A stretch of 9,339 bases of DNA. It comes from Hyphomicrobiales bacterium (GTDB lineage Bacteria > Pseudomonadota > Alphaproteobacteria > Rhizobiales > Devosiaceae). Location of the stretch: contig JAQGKB010000219.1 of the NCBI GenBank assembly GCA_028290345.1, positions 1 through 9,339 of the forward strand, in the 5' to 3' direction. Both the position numbers and the translations under genes were made by a program. Each line of letters begins with the position of its first letter. Position 1 is the stretch's first letter. The notes under the pieces were generated by a model, which worked only from the letters and a program-made list of their open reading frames with translations, ran no database searches and had not been told where the DNA came from. This document shows positions 1 through 7,639 of the stretch, piece after piece.

Positions 1-1
1 C

Positions 2-1423
2 GGCGAAAATGGCGCCGGCAAATCGACCCTGATGAAGGTCTTGAGCGGGGTCTACCCCGCCAGTAGTTACGACGGCCAGATCATCTACAACGGCACCGAA
101 TGCCATTTCAAATCCATCCGCGACAGCGAGCATCTCGGCATCGTCATCATTCACCAGGAACTGGCGCTGGTGCCATTGCTGTCCATCGCCGAGAACATTT
201 TCCTTGGCAACGAAGTGGCGAAGAACGGCATCATCGATTGGGAGGAGGTTCGCTCGGGGGCAGCCAAGCTCTTGAGCATGGTCGGCCTAAAGGAAGATCC
301 CGACACGCTGATCACCAATATCGGCGTTGGCAAGCAGCAGTTGGTGGAGATCGCCAAGGCGCTGTCGAAGGAGGTTAAGCTCCTGATCCTCGATGAGCCC
401 ACCGCCAGCCTTTCGGAAACCGATAGCGACGCGCTCCTGTCGCTGCTGCTCGAATTCAAAAAACAGGGCATTTCGTCGATCCTGATCTCGCACAAGCTCA
501 ACGAAGTCGGAAAAGTAGCCGACCGCATCACCATCCTGCGCGATGGCCGCACCATCGAGACGCTGGACAAGGTGGACATTTCGGAAGACCGCATCATTAC
601 CTCGATGGTGGGCCGGTCGCTCGAGGACCGCTACCCAACGCGTACGCCCCATATCGGGGAGACGATCTTCGAAGTGAAGAACTGGCACGTATCGCACCCG
701 ATCCATTCCGACCGTCAGGTGATCAAAGGCATCGACATCCACGTCAACCGGGGCGAAGTCGTCGGCATCGCCGGGCTGATGGGCTCAGGCCGCACCGAAT
801 TCGCCATGAGTGTTTTCGGTAAGACCTATGGCCGTCATATCCGCGGCGAGGTCTACGTGCATGGCAAGAAGGTCGATACTTCAACCGTGGTGCGCGCCGT
901 CGAGGCGGGCCTTGCCTATGCCACCGAGGATCGCAAGACCTTCGGTTTGAACCTCATCGACAGCATCAAGAACAATACGACCATCGCCAATCTCAAGGGC
1001 GTGTCGAACATGGGCGTTCTCGACGATATGGCCGAAATGCGGGTGGCCAACGACTATCGCAAGATGACCAATATCCGGTCGTCGAGCGTGTTCCAGACGA
1101 CGGGGAACCTGTCAGGCGGCAACCAGCAGAAGGTCGTGCTGAGCAAGTGGCTGTTCGCCAACCCGGACATATTGATCCTGGACGAGCCGACACGCGGCAT
1201 CGACGTCGGCGCGAAATATGAAATCTATACCATCATCAACAAGCTGGCCGACGAGGGCAAGGGCATCCTGGTGATCTCCTCGGAGATGCCGGAACTGCTC
1301 GGCATCTGCGACCGCATCTACGTAATGAACGAGGGGCGCATTGTCGGCGAATTGGCCGGTAACGAAGCGAACCAGGAGAAAATCATGCGCGCCATTGTCC
1401 GTGCAGAAGGAAGAACAGCATGA
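2..1423 (+). CDS. gguA: Sugar ABC transporter ATP-binding protein, GguA/MmsA type (5' partial)
   Basis: This is the energising ATPase of a high-affinity monosaccharide importer (CUT2 family; in Agrobacterium the ChvE-GguA-GguB system takes up several aldoses). It acts on the cytoplasmic face of the membrane with the downstream permease. The open frame enters from the left edge and begins inside the first Walker A (GENGAGKST, positions 2-28), so roughly 40 N-terminal residues lie outside; family members are about 510 residues. Two ATPase domains are visible. The first has a Q-loop (IIHQE), a variant signature (VGKQQ, near 324-340) and Walker B LDEPTAS (near 388-408). The second has the degenerate Walker A GLMGSGRTE typical of the family (near 775-801), a full LSGGNQQ signature (1109-1129) and LDEPTRGID (near 1178-1204). 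The stop overlaps the next start by four bases (ATGA). The assignment to Ggu/Mms rather than Xyl/Rbs rests on overall similarity and on the partner permease. Confidence 0.9.
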   Translation, partial: GENGAGKSTLMKVLSGVYPASSYDGQIIYNGTECHFKSIRDSEHLGIVIIHQELALVPLLSIAENIFLGNEVAKNGIIDWEEVRSGAAKLLSMVGLKEDPDTLITNIGVGKQQLVEIAKALSKEVKLLILDEPTASLSETDSDALLSLLLEFKKQGISSILISHKLNEVGKVADRITILRDGRTIETLDKVDISEDRIITSMVGRSLEDRYPTRTPHIGETIFEVKNWHVSHPIHSDRQVIKGIDIHVNRGEVVGIAGLMGSGRTEFAMSVFGKTYGRHIRGEVYVHGKKVDTSTVVRAVEAGLAYATEDRKTFGLNLIDSIKNNTTIANLKGVSNMGVLDDMAEMRVANDYRKMTNIRSSSVFQTTGNLSGGNQQKVVLSKWLFANPDILILDEPTRGIDVGAKYEIYTIINKLADEGKGILVISSEMPELLGICDRIYVMNEGRIVGELAGNEANQEKIMRAIVRAEGRTA

Positions 1424-2631
1424 CTACAGAAACCGTGACCCCTGCGCACACCACGCAACTGTCGGTACGCTCGCTCCTGCAATCGAACCTGCGCGATTTT
1501 GGCCTGGTCATCGCGCTGCTCGTCATCATGGTGTTCTTCCAGTTCACCACAGGCGGCGTGCTGTTCAAGCCGGTGAACCTGACCAATCTGGTGCTGCAGA
1601 ACTCCTATATCATCATCATGGCTTTGGGCATGCTGCTGGTGATCGTCGCCGGGCATATCGACCTTTCCGTTGGCTCGGTCTCCGGCTTTGTCGGCGCCCT
1701 GGCGGCCATCCTGATGGTGACCTACCACATGCCGGCCATTCCAGCGGGGCTGATCTGCATGGTCGTCGGCGCGATCATCGGTGCCTCGCAAGGGTATTGG
1801 ATCGCTTACCTCAAGATTCCGTCATTCATCGTGACGCTGGCCGGCATGCTGGTGTTCAAGGGCCTGAGCCTTGCCATCCTGGGCGGGGCCTCGGTCGGTC
1901 CATTCCCGACCGAATTCCAGCTGCTGAGTGCCGGTTTCATTCCGGATCTGCTGCCGGCGGTGGTGCTTGGCGGCGTTACGCTGCGCACTACGACACTGGT
2001 CATCGGCATCGCGATCGTTGCGGCCATGGTGTTCTTCAGCCTGCGTGGCCGGTCGCGCCGGATCAAGAACGGCTACGATGTTGAGCCGTCGATGCTGTTC
2101 ATCTTCAAGAACCTCATCATCGGCGCCCTGGTCCTCTATTTCAGCTATCTGCTCGCGTCCTACAAAGGCCTGCCGAACGTCTTGATCGTAATGTCGATCC
2201 TGATCACGCTTTTCGTGTTCATCACCCGGCGCACGACGCTTGGCCGCCGTATCTATGCGCTTGGCGGCAATGCCAAGGCGGCGCAGCTTTCGGGCATCAA
2301 GACCGAGCGGCTGACCTTCATCGTCTTCATCATCATGGGCGTGCTGTCGGCGGTGGCCGGGCTGATCTTCGCAGCCCGCCTCAATACCGCGACCCCCAAG
2401 GCCGGCCAGGGTTTTGAGCTTGACGTGATCGCGGCCGTGTTCATCGGCGGCGCATCGGCGATGGGCGGCGTCGGCCAGGTAGCGGGTGCCGTGATCGGCG
2501 CCTTCATCATGGGCGTGATGAACAACGGCATGTCGATCATGGGCGTCAACATCGATTGGCAGCAGGTGATCAAGGGCCTAGTGCTGCTTGGCGCCGTGGT
2601 GTTCGACGTCTACAACAAGAACAAGGGGTAG
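1420..2631 (+). CDS. gguB: Sugar ABC transporter permease, GguB/MmsB type
   Basis: This is the membrane channel subunit of the monosaccharide importer whose ATPase is encoded just upstream. It has 403 residues, at the usual length for GguB/MmsB and longer than RbsC-type permeases. Hydrophobic segments run through the whole protein. The CUT2 permease motif AGHIDLSVGS is at residues 77-86, and a glycine-rich C-terminal block (FIGGASAMGGVGQVAG) matches the BPD_transp_2 family. A basic cytoplasmic loop lies near residues 208-225, followed by further helices. The ATG overlaps the gguA TGA (ATGA) and is preceded by a purine-rich AAGGAAG ribosome site inside gguA, so the two are translationally coupled. 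The binding protein (ChvE-like) would be expected upstream, outside the window. In Agrobacterium gguC follows gguB; here a phosphotriesterase-family gene takes that place. Confidence 0.9.
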   Translation: MTTETVTPAHTTQLSVRSLLQSNLRDFGLVIALLVIMVFFQFTTGGVLFKPVNLTNLVLQNSYIIIMALGMLLVIVAGHIDLSVGSVSGFVGALAAILMVTYHMPAIPAGLICMVVGAIIGASQGYWIAYLKIPSFIVTLAGMLVFKGLSLAILGGASVGPFPTEFQLLSAGFIPDLLPAVVLGGVTLRTTTLVIGIAIVAAMVFFSLRGRSRRIKNGYDVEPSMLFIFKNLIIGALVLYFSYLLASYKGLPNVLIVMSILITLFVFITRRTTLGRRIYALGGNAKAAQLSGIKTERLTFIVFIIMGVLSAVAGLIFAARLNTATPKAGQGFELDVIAAVFIGGASAMGGVGQVAGAVIGAFIMGVMNNGMSIMGVNIDWQQVIKGLVLLGAVVFDVYNKNKG

Positions 2632-2632
2632 G

Positions 2633-2654
2633 GGGCAGCCGGCGCGCGCTGCCC
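2633..2654 (+). other. Hairpin 1 in the gguB-hydrolase gap
   Basis: There is a perfect 7-bp inverted repeat, GGGCAGC (2633-2639) and GCTGCCC (2648-2654), with an 8-nt GC-rich loop. It starts two bases after the gguB stop. No T-tract follows, so it does not look like a complete intrinsic terminator. It could slow 3'-to-5' decay of the gguAB message or partly attenuate read-through. Confidence 0.5.
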
Positions 2655-2667
2655 GACCTTGATTCTG

Positions 2668-2686
2668 CCTGGCCTGATCGGCCAGG
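2668..2686 (+). other. Hairpin 2 in the gguB-hydrolase gap
   Basis: There is a perfect 7-bp inverted repeat, CCTGGCC (2668-2674) and GGCCAGG (2680-2686), with the 5-nt loop TGATC. It sits 13 nt after hairpin 1 and about 10 nt before the ribosome site of the next gene. It is not followed by a T-run. It may space or modulate translation of the downstream hydrolase. Confidence 0.5.
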
Positions 2687-2696
2687 AACGGCACCT

Positions 2697-2703
2697 GGAG
2701 GGG
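2697..2703 (+). promoter_or_regulatory. Ribosome binding site that fixes the TTG start at 2707
   Basis: GGAGGGG ends three bases before TTG at 2707, giving near-ideal spacing when the GGAGG core is used. No comparable site precedes the in-frame TTG at 2659 or the in-frame ATG at 2758. The latter would begin only four residues before the catalytic HxH motif and delete the first strand. Confidence 0.65.
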
Positions 2704-2706
2704 ACG

Positions 2707-3621
2707 TTGAAGCAACTCTTCACCACGCTGGGGCCGAAAACCAAAGACCAACTCGGCATGATCCTGCCGCATGAGCACGTCTTCGTCGACCTGCGGACGC
2801 CGGATCAGCCGGGCTATGCGCAAGCCGAGGCCGCCGACGTGGTGCGGCTGATGGCGCCGGAGGTCGAACGCATCAAGGCGCTGGGGATCACCGCCTTGGT
2901 CGAATGCTCGACCGGCGGGGTCGGCCGGCGCGCAGATTTCGACCTGGCGGTATCGCAGGCCACCAACTTTCCAATCGTGGTGCCCACCGGCAATTATCGC
3001 GAACCATGGATTCCCGAATGGGTGCGCGGCGCGAGCGAAACCGCGCTCGAGGAATGGATGGTCGGCGAACTCGACGAGCAGATCGAGAACACCGGCTTCA
3101 GAGCTGGCTGGATCAAGCTCAGCGCCGGCGATGACGGCATCACGCCGTTGGAGACGAGAATTCTCCGCGCTGCGGCGCGGGCGGGGCGGCGGACCAATGC
3201 CGTCATCGGAAGCCACACCATCAAGGGTCGCGTGGTGATGGACCAGCTCGATATCATCGAGGCCGAGGGCTACCGCGCCGATCGCTTCATTTCCATCCAC
3301 ACGCAGGAGGAAAAGGATTTTTCCCTCAACCTCGCCGTCGCGGAGCGTGGCGCGTGGATCGAGTACGACCACATCGGGCGCGGCGATGACGACGAGATTG
3401 TAGCGCTGATCCTTCGGGTGATCGCGGCAGGCTACGCCCACAGGCTACTGCTCAGCCACGACCGCGGCTGGTTCGACCCGGCACAGCCGAACGGCGGCAC
3501 GCCGCAGCCCTATACCCACCTCTCCAACGTCATCCTGCCGAAGTTGCGGGCCAGCGGGGTGGACGAGCAAACCATCAGGCTGTTGACCCACATCAATCCG
3601 TTCGAGGCGTTCGCCCGCTGA
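2707..3621 (+). CDS. Phosphotriesterase-family metal-dependent hydrolase (probable sugar lactonase)
   Basis: This is a cytoplasmic binuclear-metal TIM-barrel hydrolase of the amidohydrolase superfamily, phosphotriesterase/Php branch (COG1735), 304 residues from the TTG start. All expected metal ligands are visible: HEH at 22-24, the lysine that is normally carboxylated at K137 (GWIKLSAG), H170 (GSHT), H198 (SIHT) and D252 (SHDRGW). The C-terminal LTHINPFEAF block is also typical. Characterised non-pesticide members of this branch hydrolyse lactones, including phosphorylated pentono-lactones. It follows gguAB on the same strand after 75 nt, so I infer that it opens a lactone derived from the imported sugar; a true phosphotriesterase role is less likely. 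Substrate specificity cannot be read from the sequence. The stop lies only 6 nt from the stop of the convergent TM2 gene. Confidence 0.85.
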   Translation: MKQLFTTLGPKTKDQLGMILPHEHVFVDLRTPDQPGYAQAEAADVVRLMAPEVERIKALGITALVECSTGGVGRRADFDLAVSQATNFPIVVPTGNYREPWIPEWVRGASETALEEWMVGELDEQIENTGFRAGWIKLSAGDDGITPLETRILRAAARAGRRTNAVIGSHTIKGRVVMDQLDIIEAEGYRADRFISIHTQEEKDFSLNLAVAERGAWIEYDHIGRGDDDEIVALILRVIAAGYAHRLLLSHDRGWFDPAQPNGGTPQPYTHLSNVILPKLRASGVDEQTIRLLTHINPFEAFAR

Positions 3622-3627
3622 CGGGGT

Positions 3628-3915
3628 CTACCTCTGCCCGGCCAACATCTGAGTGGTCAGGCGCATGCGCAAATCGTCGTTCTTCTTGCGCACCATGCCG
3701 GGGATCAGGAAGAGGTCGACCAGCACCCAGATGAAGCCGATCAGGATGAAATAGCTGAGCATCTGCAGGATCGCGCTGCCCGGCCGGCCAAGATAGAAGC
3801 GGTGGGCTGAAAAGATCCAGAGGAAGAACCAGAACAGATAGGCGACGACGATGTTCTTGCCGTCGTTGGCTACCCGGCTTTCGATCAGTATCAGTTCGTC
3901 AGTTGCCAAAGCCAT
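3628..3915 (-). CDS. Small TM2-domain membrane protein
   Basis: This is a 95-residue inner-membrane protein of the TM2 family, whose biochemical role is generally unknown. A short polar N-terminus (1-21) is followed by a first hydrophobic helix (about 22-36), the family turn motif HRFYLG (38-43), a second hydrophobic stretch (about 47-74, ending WVLVDLFLIPG) and a basic, charged tail (RKKNDDLRMR). The first helix lacks the usual glycine before HRFYLG. The gene lies 60 nt after sseA in the same direction. A TATAGT hexamer (plus-strand 3943-3948) could be a -10 for its own promoter, but I see no convincing -35. The Shine-Dalgarno is weak (GGGGCG about 12 nt before the ATG), so the start is reasonable but not certain. 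Confidence 0.8.
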   Translation of the reverse strand: MALATDELILIESRVANDGKNIVVAYLFWFFLWIFSAHRFYLGRPGSAILQMLSYFILIGFIWVLVDLFLIPGMVRKKNDDLRMRLTTQMLAGQR

Positions 3916-3975
3916 TTTTCATCGCGCCCCAAAATTTGCGGCACTATAGCGTTTCGCTTGCGGCGCACCAGCCGG

Positions 3976-4809
3976 TTACTTCTCGACCGGCGCGTGCGGG
4001 CGGCTGCCCCAATCGGCCCACGAGCCATCGTACACGGCAATGCGCTTGGCACCGGCGCTCTCCAGCGCTAACGCCAGCGTCGAGGCAGTGATGCCCGAGC
4101 CGCAGGTGGTAATGATCGGGCGGTCGAGATCGACTCCCGCGGCATCGAACACCTGGCGCAGTTCGTGCGTGGGGCGCAACTTGCCGTCGAGGCTGAGTTC
4201 ACTCACCGGCACGTTGCGGCTGCCCGGGATGTGACCGGATTTGAGGCCCGGACGCGGCTCGGGAGCCACGCCGGTAAAGCGGGCCGCCGGGCGGGCATCG
4301 ACGATGATCGCTGAGCCGTCGCGCGAGACCTGTTCGATCTCGGTGAAATCGGCGACCAGATCGGCGTCGAAGCGTGGCGTGAACGTCACCGGCTTGCGAT
4401 TGGCCTCACCGATCTCGATCGGGCGTCCTTCGGCGCGCCATTTGGCGCCGCCGCCCTCGAGGAACTTTACGTTTTTCGCGCCCATGATGGAAAAGCTCCA
4501 CCAGGCGCGTGGGGCCGAAAACAGGCCCGTTTCATCGTAGACAACGATGGTCATGTTCTCACCGATGCCGAGCGCGCCGACCTTTTCGGCAAAGACCGCT
4601 GGGCTGGGCAGCATATGCGGCAGGCCAGTCGAAAGGTCCGCCACGCCGTCGATGTCGAAAAACACCGCGCCGGGGATATGCCCCTGCAGAAACTCGGCTT
4701 TTGGATCACGGTTGGCGGCGGGCATGTACCAGCTGGCGTCGACGGTCACCAGGCCCGCGTCAAGCAGGTGTTCGGCCAGCCATTCGGTAGAGACGAATTC
4801 GTACGGCAA
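3976..4809 (-). CDS. sseA: 3-mercaptopyruvate sulfurtransferase (two-domain rhodanese)
   Basis: This enzyme transfers the sulfane sulfur of 3-mercaptopyruvate (or thiosulfate) to an acceptor through a cysteine persulfide. The protein has 277 residues, normal for SseA. It has two rhodanese domains: an inactive N-terminal one (about 5-115, with GHIPGAVFFDID at 43-54) and a catalytic one (about 150-270). The active loop CGSGITA is at 236-242 with C236 as nucleophile. The CGSG[VI]T type of loop is characteristic of mercaptopyruvate rather than thiosulfate sulfurtransferases. GHIPGSRNVP (192-201) and YDGSWADWG (260-268) are further family blocks. It starts at TTG (4809-4807), ten bases after the ABC ATPase stop, with its ribosome site overlapping that stop. 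It is therefore very likely cotranscribed and coupled with the transporter genes. Confidence 0.88.
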   Translation of the reverse strand: MPYEFVSTEWLAEHLLDAGLVTVDASWYMPAANRDPKAEFLQGHIPGAVFFDIDGVADLSTGLPHMLPSPAVFAEKVGALGIGENMTIVVYDETGLFSAPRAWWSFSIMGAKNVKFLEGGGAKWRAEGRPIEIGEANRKPVTFTPRFDADLVADFTEIEQVSRDGSAIIVDARPAARFTGVAPEPRPGLKSGHIPGSRNVPVSELSLDGKLRPTHELRQVFDAAGVDLDRPIITTCGSGITASTLALALESAGAKRIAVYDGSWADWGSRPHAPVEK

Positions 4810-4817
4810 ATTGGAAG

Positions 4818-4821
4818 TCCT
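4818..4821 (-). promoter_or_regulatory. sseA ribosome binding site overlapping the ABC ATPase stop codon
   Basis: On the minus strand AGGA (4821-4818) lies 8 nt before the TTG start of sseA, and its first two bases are the last two bases of the upstream TAG stop (4822-4820). There is no other start codon in frame nearby upstream. This supports the TTG start and translational coupling to the ATPase gene. Confidence 0.6.
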
Positions 4822-5884
4822 AGTTGAGAATCAGAATGTCGCTCGAGGAGAGCGAGACCTTGATCTTTTCGTTGAGCGCGGGCGGAGGGGAGCGCTGGTC
4901 GTTGAACGTATCGAGGCTAAGCGAGTTGCTGCCCAGGTTAACCCGCAGGCGGATGACCGAACCGAGGAAGCTCACGTCCGAGACGATGCCCTCGAGGACC
5001 ACGTCCTGCCCGTTGGGCTTACCGAGTACAACCGCTTCCGGCCGCATGGTCAGCGAAATCGGGGCGTCAGACTGGGCGCTGGCAGGCAGGGCGGGCAGGG
5101 TGATGGCCTGGCCATCGACCGAAACCACGCGGTCGGCGACGTTCTGCACCTTGCCTTCGAGCGTATTCAGCGTGCCGACGAAGGTCGCTACGAACCGGGT
5201 GGCCGGGCGGTTGTAGATTTCGAACGGGGTGCCGATCTGCTCGGCGCGGCCGGCGTTCATCACCACGATGCGGTCCGAGATCGACAGCGCTTCTTCCTGA
5301 TCGTGGGTCACGAAGATGGTGGTGATGCCGAGCTCGCGCTGGATGGAGCGGATTTCCTCGCGCAGCGAGACCCGGATTTTTGCATCGAGCGCCGAGAGTG
5401 GTTCGTCGAGCAGCAGCATGGTGGGGCGCGGTGCGATGGCGCGCGCGAGGGCGACGCGCTGCTGCTGGCCGCCGGAGAGCTCGAACGGATAGCGTTTGCC
5501 GAATTTGGCCAACCCGATCATCGCCAGCATTTCTTCAACGCGAGCAGCAGCCTGGTCGCGTGGCGTGCGCGCGATCTTCAGGCCAAAACCGATATTGTCG
5601 GCAACGGTCAGGTTGGGGAACAGCGCGTAAGCCTGGAACACCATGCCGAGCTTGCGCTCGTTCGGCTTCAAATGCGTCACGTCCTGGCCACCGACAAAGA
5701 TCTTGCCGGAGGTGGGCTGCTCGAAGCCGGCGATCATGCGCAGGATGGTGGTCTTGCCGCAGCCGGATGGCCCAAGAAACGAGATGAACTCGCCCTTGCT
5801 GAAGGACATGTTGATGTCACTGACCACCTTGTTGGTGCCAAAAACCTTGTTGATGCCCTCGAGGCGGAGAAATTCTTCGGTCAT
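4820..5884 (-). CDS. ABC transporter ATP-binding protein (PotA/FbpC/PhnT-like, with TOBE domain)
   Basis: This is the ATPase that drives the importer encoded by the three upstream genes of the same leftward operon. It has 354 residues. The nucleotide-binding domain shows Walker A GPSGCGKTT (38-46), Q-loop Q84 (MVFQAYALFP), signature LSGGQQQR (136-143), Walker B LLLDEP (157-162) followed by the D-loop SALD, and switch histidine H194 (VTHDQEEA). The C-terminal part (about 235-354) is a TOBE-type domain with the RPE motif (281-283), as in spermidine/putrescine, ferric iron, maltose and 2-aminoethylphosphonate importers. It starts 16 nt after the second permease gene; GGAA about 8 nt before the ATG can serve as ribosome site. 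Sequence motifs alone do not distinguish the substrate class. Confidence 0.9.
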   Translation of the reverse strand: MTEEFLRLEGINKVFGTNKVVSDINMSFSKGEFISFLGPSGCGKTTILRMIAGFEQPTSGKIFVGGQDVTHLKPNERKLGMVFQAYALFPNLTVADNIGFGLKIARTPRDQAAARVEEMLAMIGLAKFGKRYPFELSGGQQQRVALARAIAPRPTMLLLDEPLSALDAKIRVSLREEIRSIQRELGITTIFVTHDQEEALSISDRIVVMNAGRAEQIGTPFEIYNRPATRFVATFVGTLNTLEGKVQNVADRVVSVDGQAITLPALPASAQSDAPISLTMRPEAVVLGKPNGQDVVLEGIVSDVSFLGSVIRLRVNLGSNSLSLDTFNDQRSPPPALNEKIKVSLSSSDILILN

Positions 5885-5900
5885 GGCTTATTCCGTGGGC

Positions 5901-6692
5901 TCAATCGGGACGGGCGACGGTCTTGGGGGCGAAGCGAGAGAGAAGCTGGATCATCGACATGGCACCCCAGGTGATGATGAAGGAGATGATTGCGAGGGCT
6001 GCCGGCTCGTAGGCCCGGTTGGCGCCCACCAATTGCAGATAGGGGCCGAAGGCCGGCCGGTTCAACAGGCTGGCGATGGTGAACTCGCCAATGACGATGG
6101 CAAAGGTCAGGAAGGCGCCGGAGAGCACTGCGATCAGGATGTTAGGCAGGATGATGCGCAGCAGAATCTCCGCTTGATTGGCGCCAAGAATGGTCGCCGC
6201 CTCGGTGAGCGTGCGTACGTCGATGGTGCGCAGCCCGGTATCGACTGCACGATACATATAGGGCAGGGCCAGCGTCACATAAGCCAGCGTCAGCAGGATG
6301 TCGGTGCCAATGGCGCTGCCGGTGAACGGCAGGATCGACGTCGAATTGTAGAGGCGGATATAGCCGAACACCAAAATGATGGCCGGGATGACCAGCGGCA
6401 GCAGGGTAATGAATTCGACGAACGGGCGGAGCGCCGGCATGCGCAGGCGAACGAAATAGGCGGTCGGCACGATGATCAGCACGCCGACGACGATGGTGAA
6501 CAGGCCAATCACCACGGAATAGGTGAAGGAAGCGCGGAAGCTGGGATCGGACAAAACGTTGGCGTAGGCATCCAGGCTATAGGTGCCGCGACGGATGCGC
6601 AGGGAAAATTCGAAGGTCGCCAGCAATGGTACAAGGAAATAGGCAGCGCCGACGATGAAGGTAATCCAGGCCCAGAGGCGCGAGGTCTTCAT
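5901..6692 (-). CDS. ABC transporter permease 2 (PotC-type, BPD_transp_1)
   Basis: This is one of the two membrane subunits of the importer, 263 residues and about six transmembrane helices (roughly 8-28, 56-80, 93-113, 131-150, 184-208, 228-250). The EAA loop that docks on the ATPase is at residues 164-183 (EAATILGAN, then IILP). I place the start at ATG 6692-6690, which overlaps the TGA of permease 1 by four bases (ATGA). The reading frame stays open for 135 codons further upstream, but that stretch runs antiparallel-free through permease 1 in another frame and lacks any family similarity, so it is not part of the protein. The length and topology match PotC/FbpB-second-subunit permeases. 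Confidence 0.9.
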   Translation of the reverse strand: MKTSRLWAWITFIVGAAYFLVPLLATFEFSLRIRRGTYSLDAYANVLSDPSFRASFTYSVVIGLFTIVVGVLIIVPTAYFVRLRMPALRPFVEFITLLPLVIPAIILVFGYIRLYNSTSILPFTGSAIGTDILLTLAYVTLALPYMYRAVDTGLRTIDVRTLTEAATILGANQAEILLRIILPNILIAVLSGAFLTFAIVIGEFTIASLLNRPAFGPYLQLVGANRAYEPAALAIISFIITWGAMSMIQLLSRFAPKTVARPD

Positions 6693-7639
6693 TTCAGCCA
6701 CCGTTCGGCGCGGGCTCGGAACACCAGGTAGATGACGTTGGCAACTCCGGTAATCAGCACCATGCCCAATGCCAAAGCGGCGCCGAGCCCCTGATCGTGC
6801 AGCACGTCGCCACGGATCTGTGCGTAGAGCAGGATGGGCACGATGTTGAGCGACGAGCCGGTCAGCGCATAGGCGGTGGCAATCGCACCGAAGGAATTGG
6901 CGAACAATAGCGACAGAGTACCCAGCAGATTGGGCCACAGCACCGGCAGCCCGATATAGCGCCAGAACTGCCAACGGGTGGCGCCGAGGGTCGAGGCTGC
7001 TTCGCCCCACTCCTTCTTCAAGCCATCGATCGCTGGCGCGACGATGAGAATCATCAGCGGGATCTGGAAGTAGAGATAGGTGAGGGTGAGGCCCCAAAAG
7101 CTGAGCAGGTTGAAGCCCGCCGAATAGATGTCGAAGCCGAAGACTGTCTTGAGGACCACGGTCACAAGGCCAAGCCGTCCGACGGTGGCTATGAAGGCAA
7201 AAGCCAGCGGCACGCCGGCAAAATTGGAGGCAACGCCCGAAAAGGTCATTACCGCCGAGCGGACGCCGCTCGGCAGGCCGCCTCGAATCAGCGCCAGAGT
7301 CAGGCCGAGACCGATCAGCATGCCCAGGATCGCCGATGCAGCGGAAACGCGCAGCGAGATCGAGTAGGCACCGAGGATTTGCGGGCTGCCAAGTGCGATG
7401 ATGTTCTTGAGGGTCAGGTGACCTTCGGCATCGAAGAAGGCGCCGCCGATGAGGTAGAGCGTCGGCAGCAACAGGAACATCACCGAGAAGATGATGAACG
7501 GGCCGACGCTGAATAGGCCAGCCGGGATCGGCAGCGAGAAGCCACGCCTCGCAATAGGTGTGGGGGCCAAGGCCGGCCCGGTTGATACCGGGCCGGATTT
7601 GGTTGCCAGCGAACTGGCGTCTTCCATATTACTGGACAT
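6689..7639 (-). CDS. ABC transporter permease 1 (PotB-type, BPD_transp_1)
   Basis: This is the other membrane subunit of the importer, 316 residues. A polar, Pro/Ala/Ser-rich cytoplasmic N-terminus of about 40 residues precedes six predicted helices (about 43-65, 95-118, 130-152, 178-203, 238-260, 285-307). The EAA loop is at 213-232 (EAASTLGAT, then IGLP). Two starts are possible. ATG 7639-7637 overlaps the binding-protein gene by 11 nt. ATG 7627-7625 (residue 5) begins one base after that gene's TAA. Neither has a strong Shine-Dalgarno, so translation is probably coupled to the upstream gene. Its stop overlaps the start of permease 2. The annotated start is the longer choice; the difference is four residues. 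Confidence 0.88.
   Translation of the reverse strand: MSSNMEDASSLATKSGPVSTGPALAPTPIARRGFSLPIPAGLFSVGPFIIFSVMFLLLPTLYLIGGAFFDAEGHLTLKNIIALGSPQILGAYSISLRVSAASAILGMLIGLGLTLALIRGGLPSGVRSAVMTFSGVASNFAGVPLAFAFIATVGRLGLVTVVLKTVFGFDIYSAGFNLLSFWGLTLTYLYFQIPLMILIVAPAIDGLKKEWGEAASTLGATRWQFWRYIGLPVLWPNLLGTLSLLFANSFGAIATAYALTGSSLNIVPILLYAQIRGDVLHDQGLGAALALGMVLITGVANVIYLVFRARAERWLK

Noticed and set aside
2659..2706. Earlier TTG start for the phosphotriesterase-family gene
   Set aside because: It lacks a ribosome site, would translate through hairpin 2, and adds 16 residues not expected for the family; the TTG at 2707 has GGAGGGG just upstream.
2578..3441. 287-codon open frame on the minus strand opposite the phosphotriesterase-family gene
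   Set aside because: Antisense to a gene with all catalytic ligands in order; no family similarity seen in the product.
3945..3956. AGCG-TTT-CGCT inverted repeat before the TM2 gene
   Set aside because: Only four base pairs, no T-run, and likely by chance.
4547..5974. 475-codon open frame on the plus strand opposite the ABC ATPase and sseA 5' end
   Set aside because: It is the antisense shadow of genes with clear family motifs. Its product is rich in Arg, Gly, His and Asp with no recognisable domain, as expected for a frame kept open by high GC codon bias.
5643..6731. 362-codon open frame on the plus strand opposite permease 2
   Set aside because: The composition is dominated by Gly, Gln, Asp and Arg, it is antisense to a six-helix permease with an EAA loop, and it has no ribosome site or domain.
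6693..7097. N-terminal extension of permease 2 by 135 codons
   Set aside because: It would overlap permease 1 out of frame, shows no hydrophobic helices or family similarity, and the ATGA junction at 6689-6692 gives a normal permease length.
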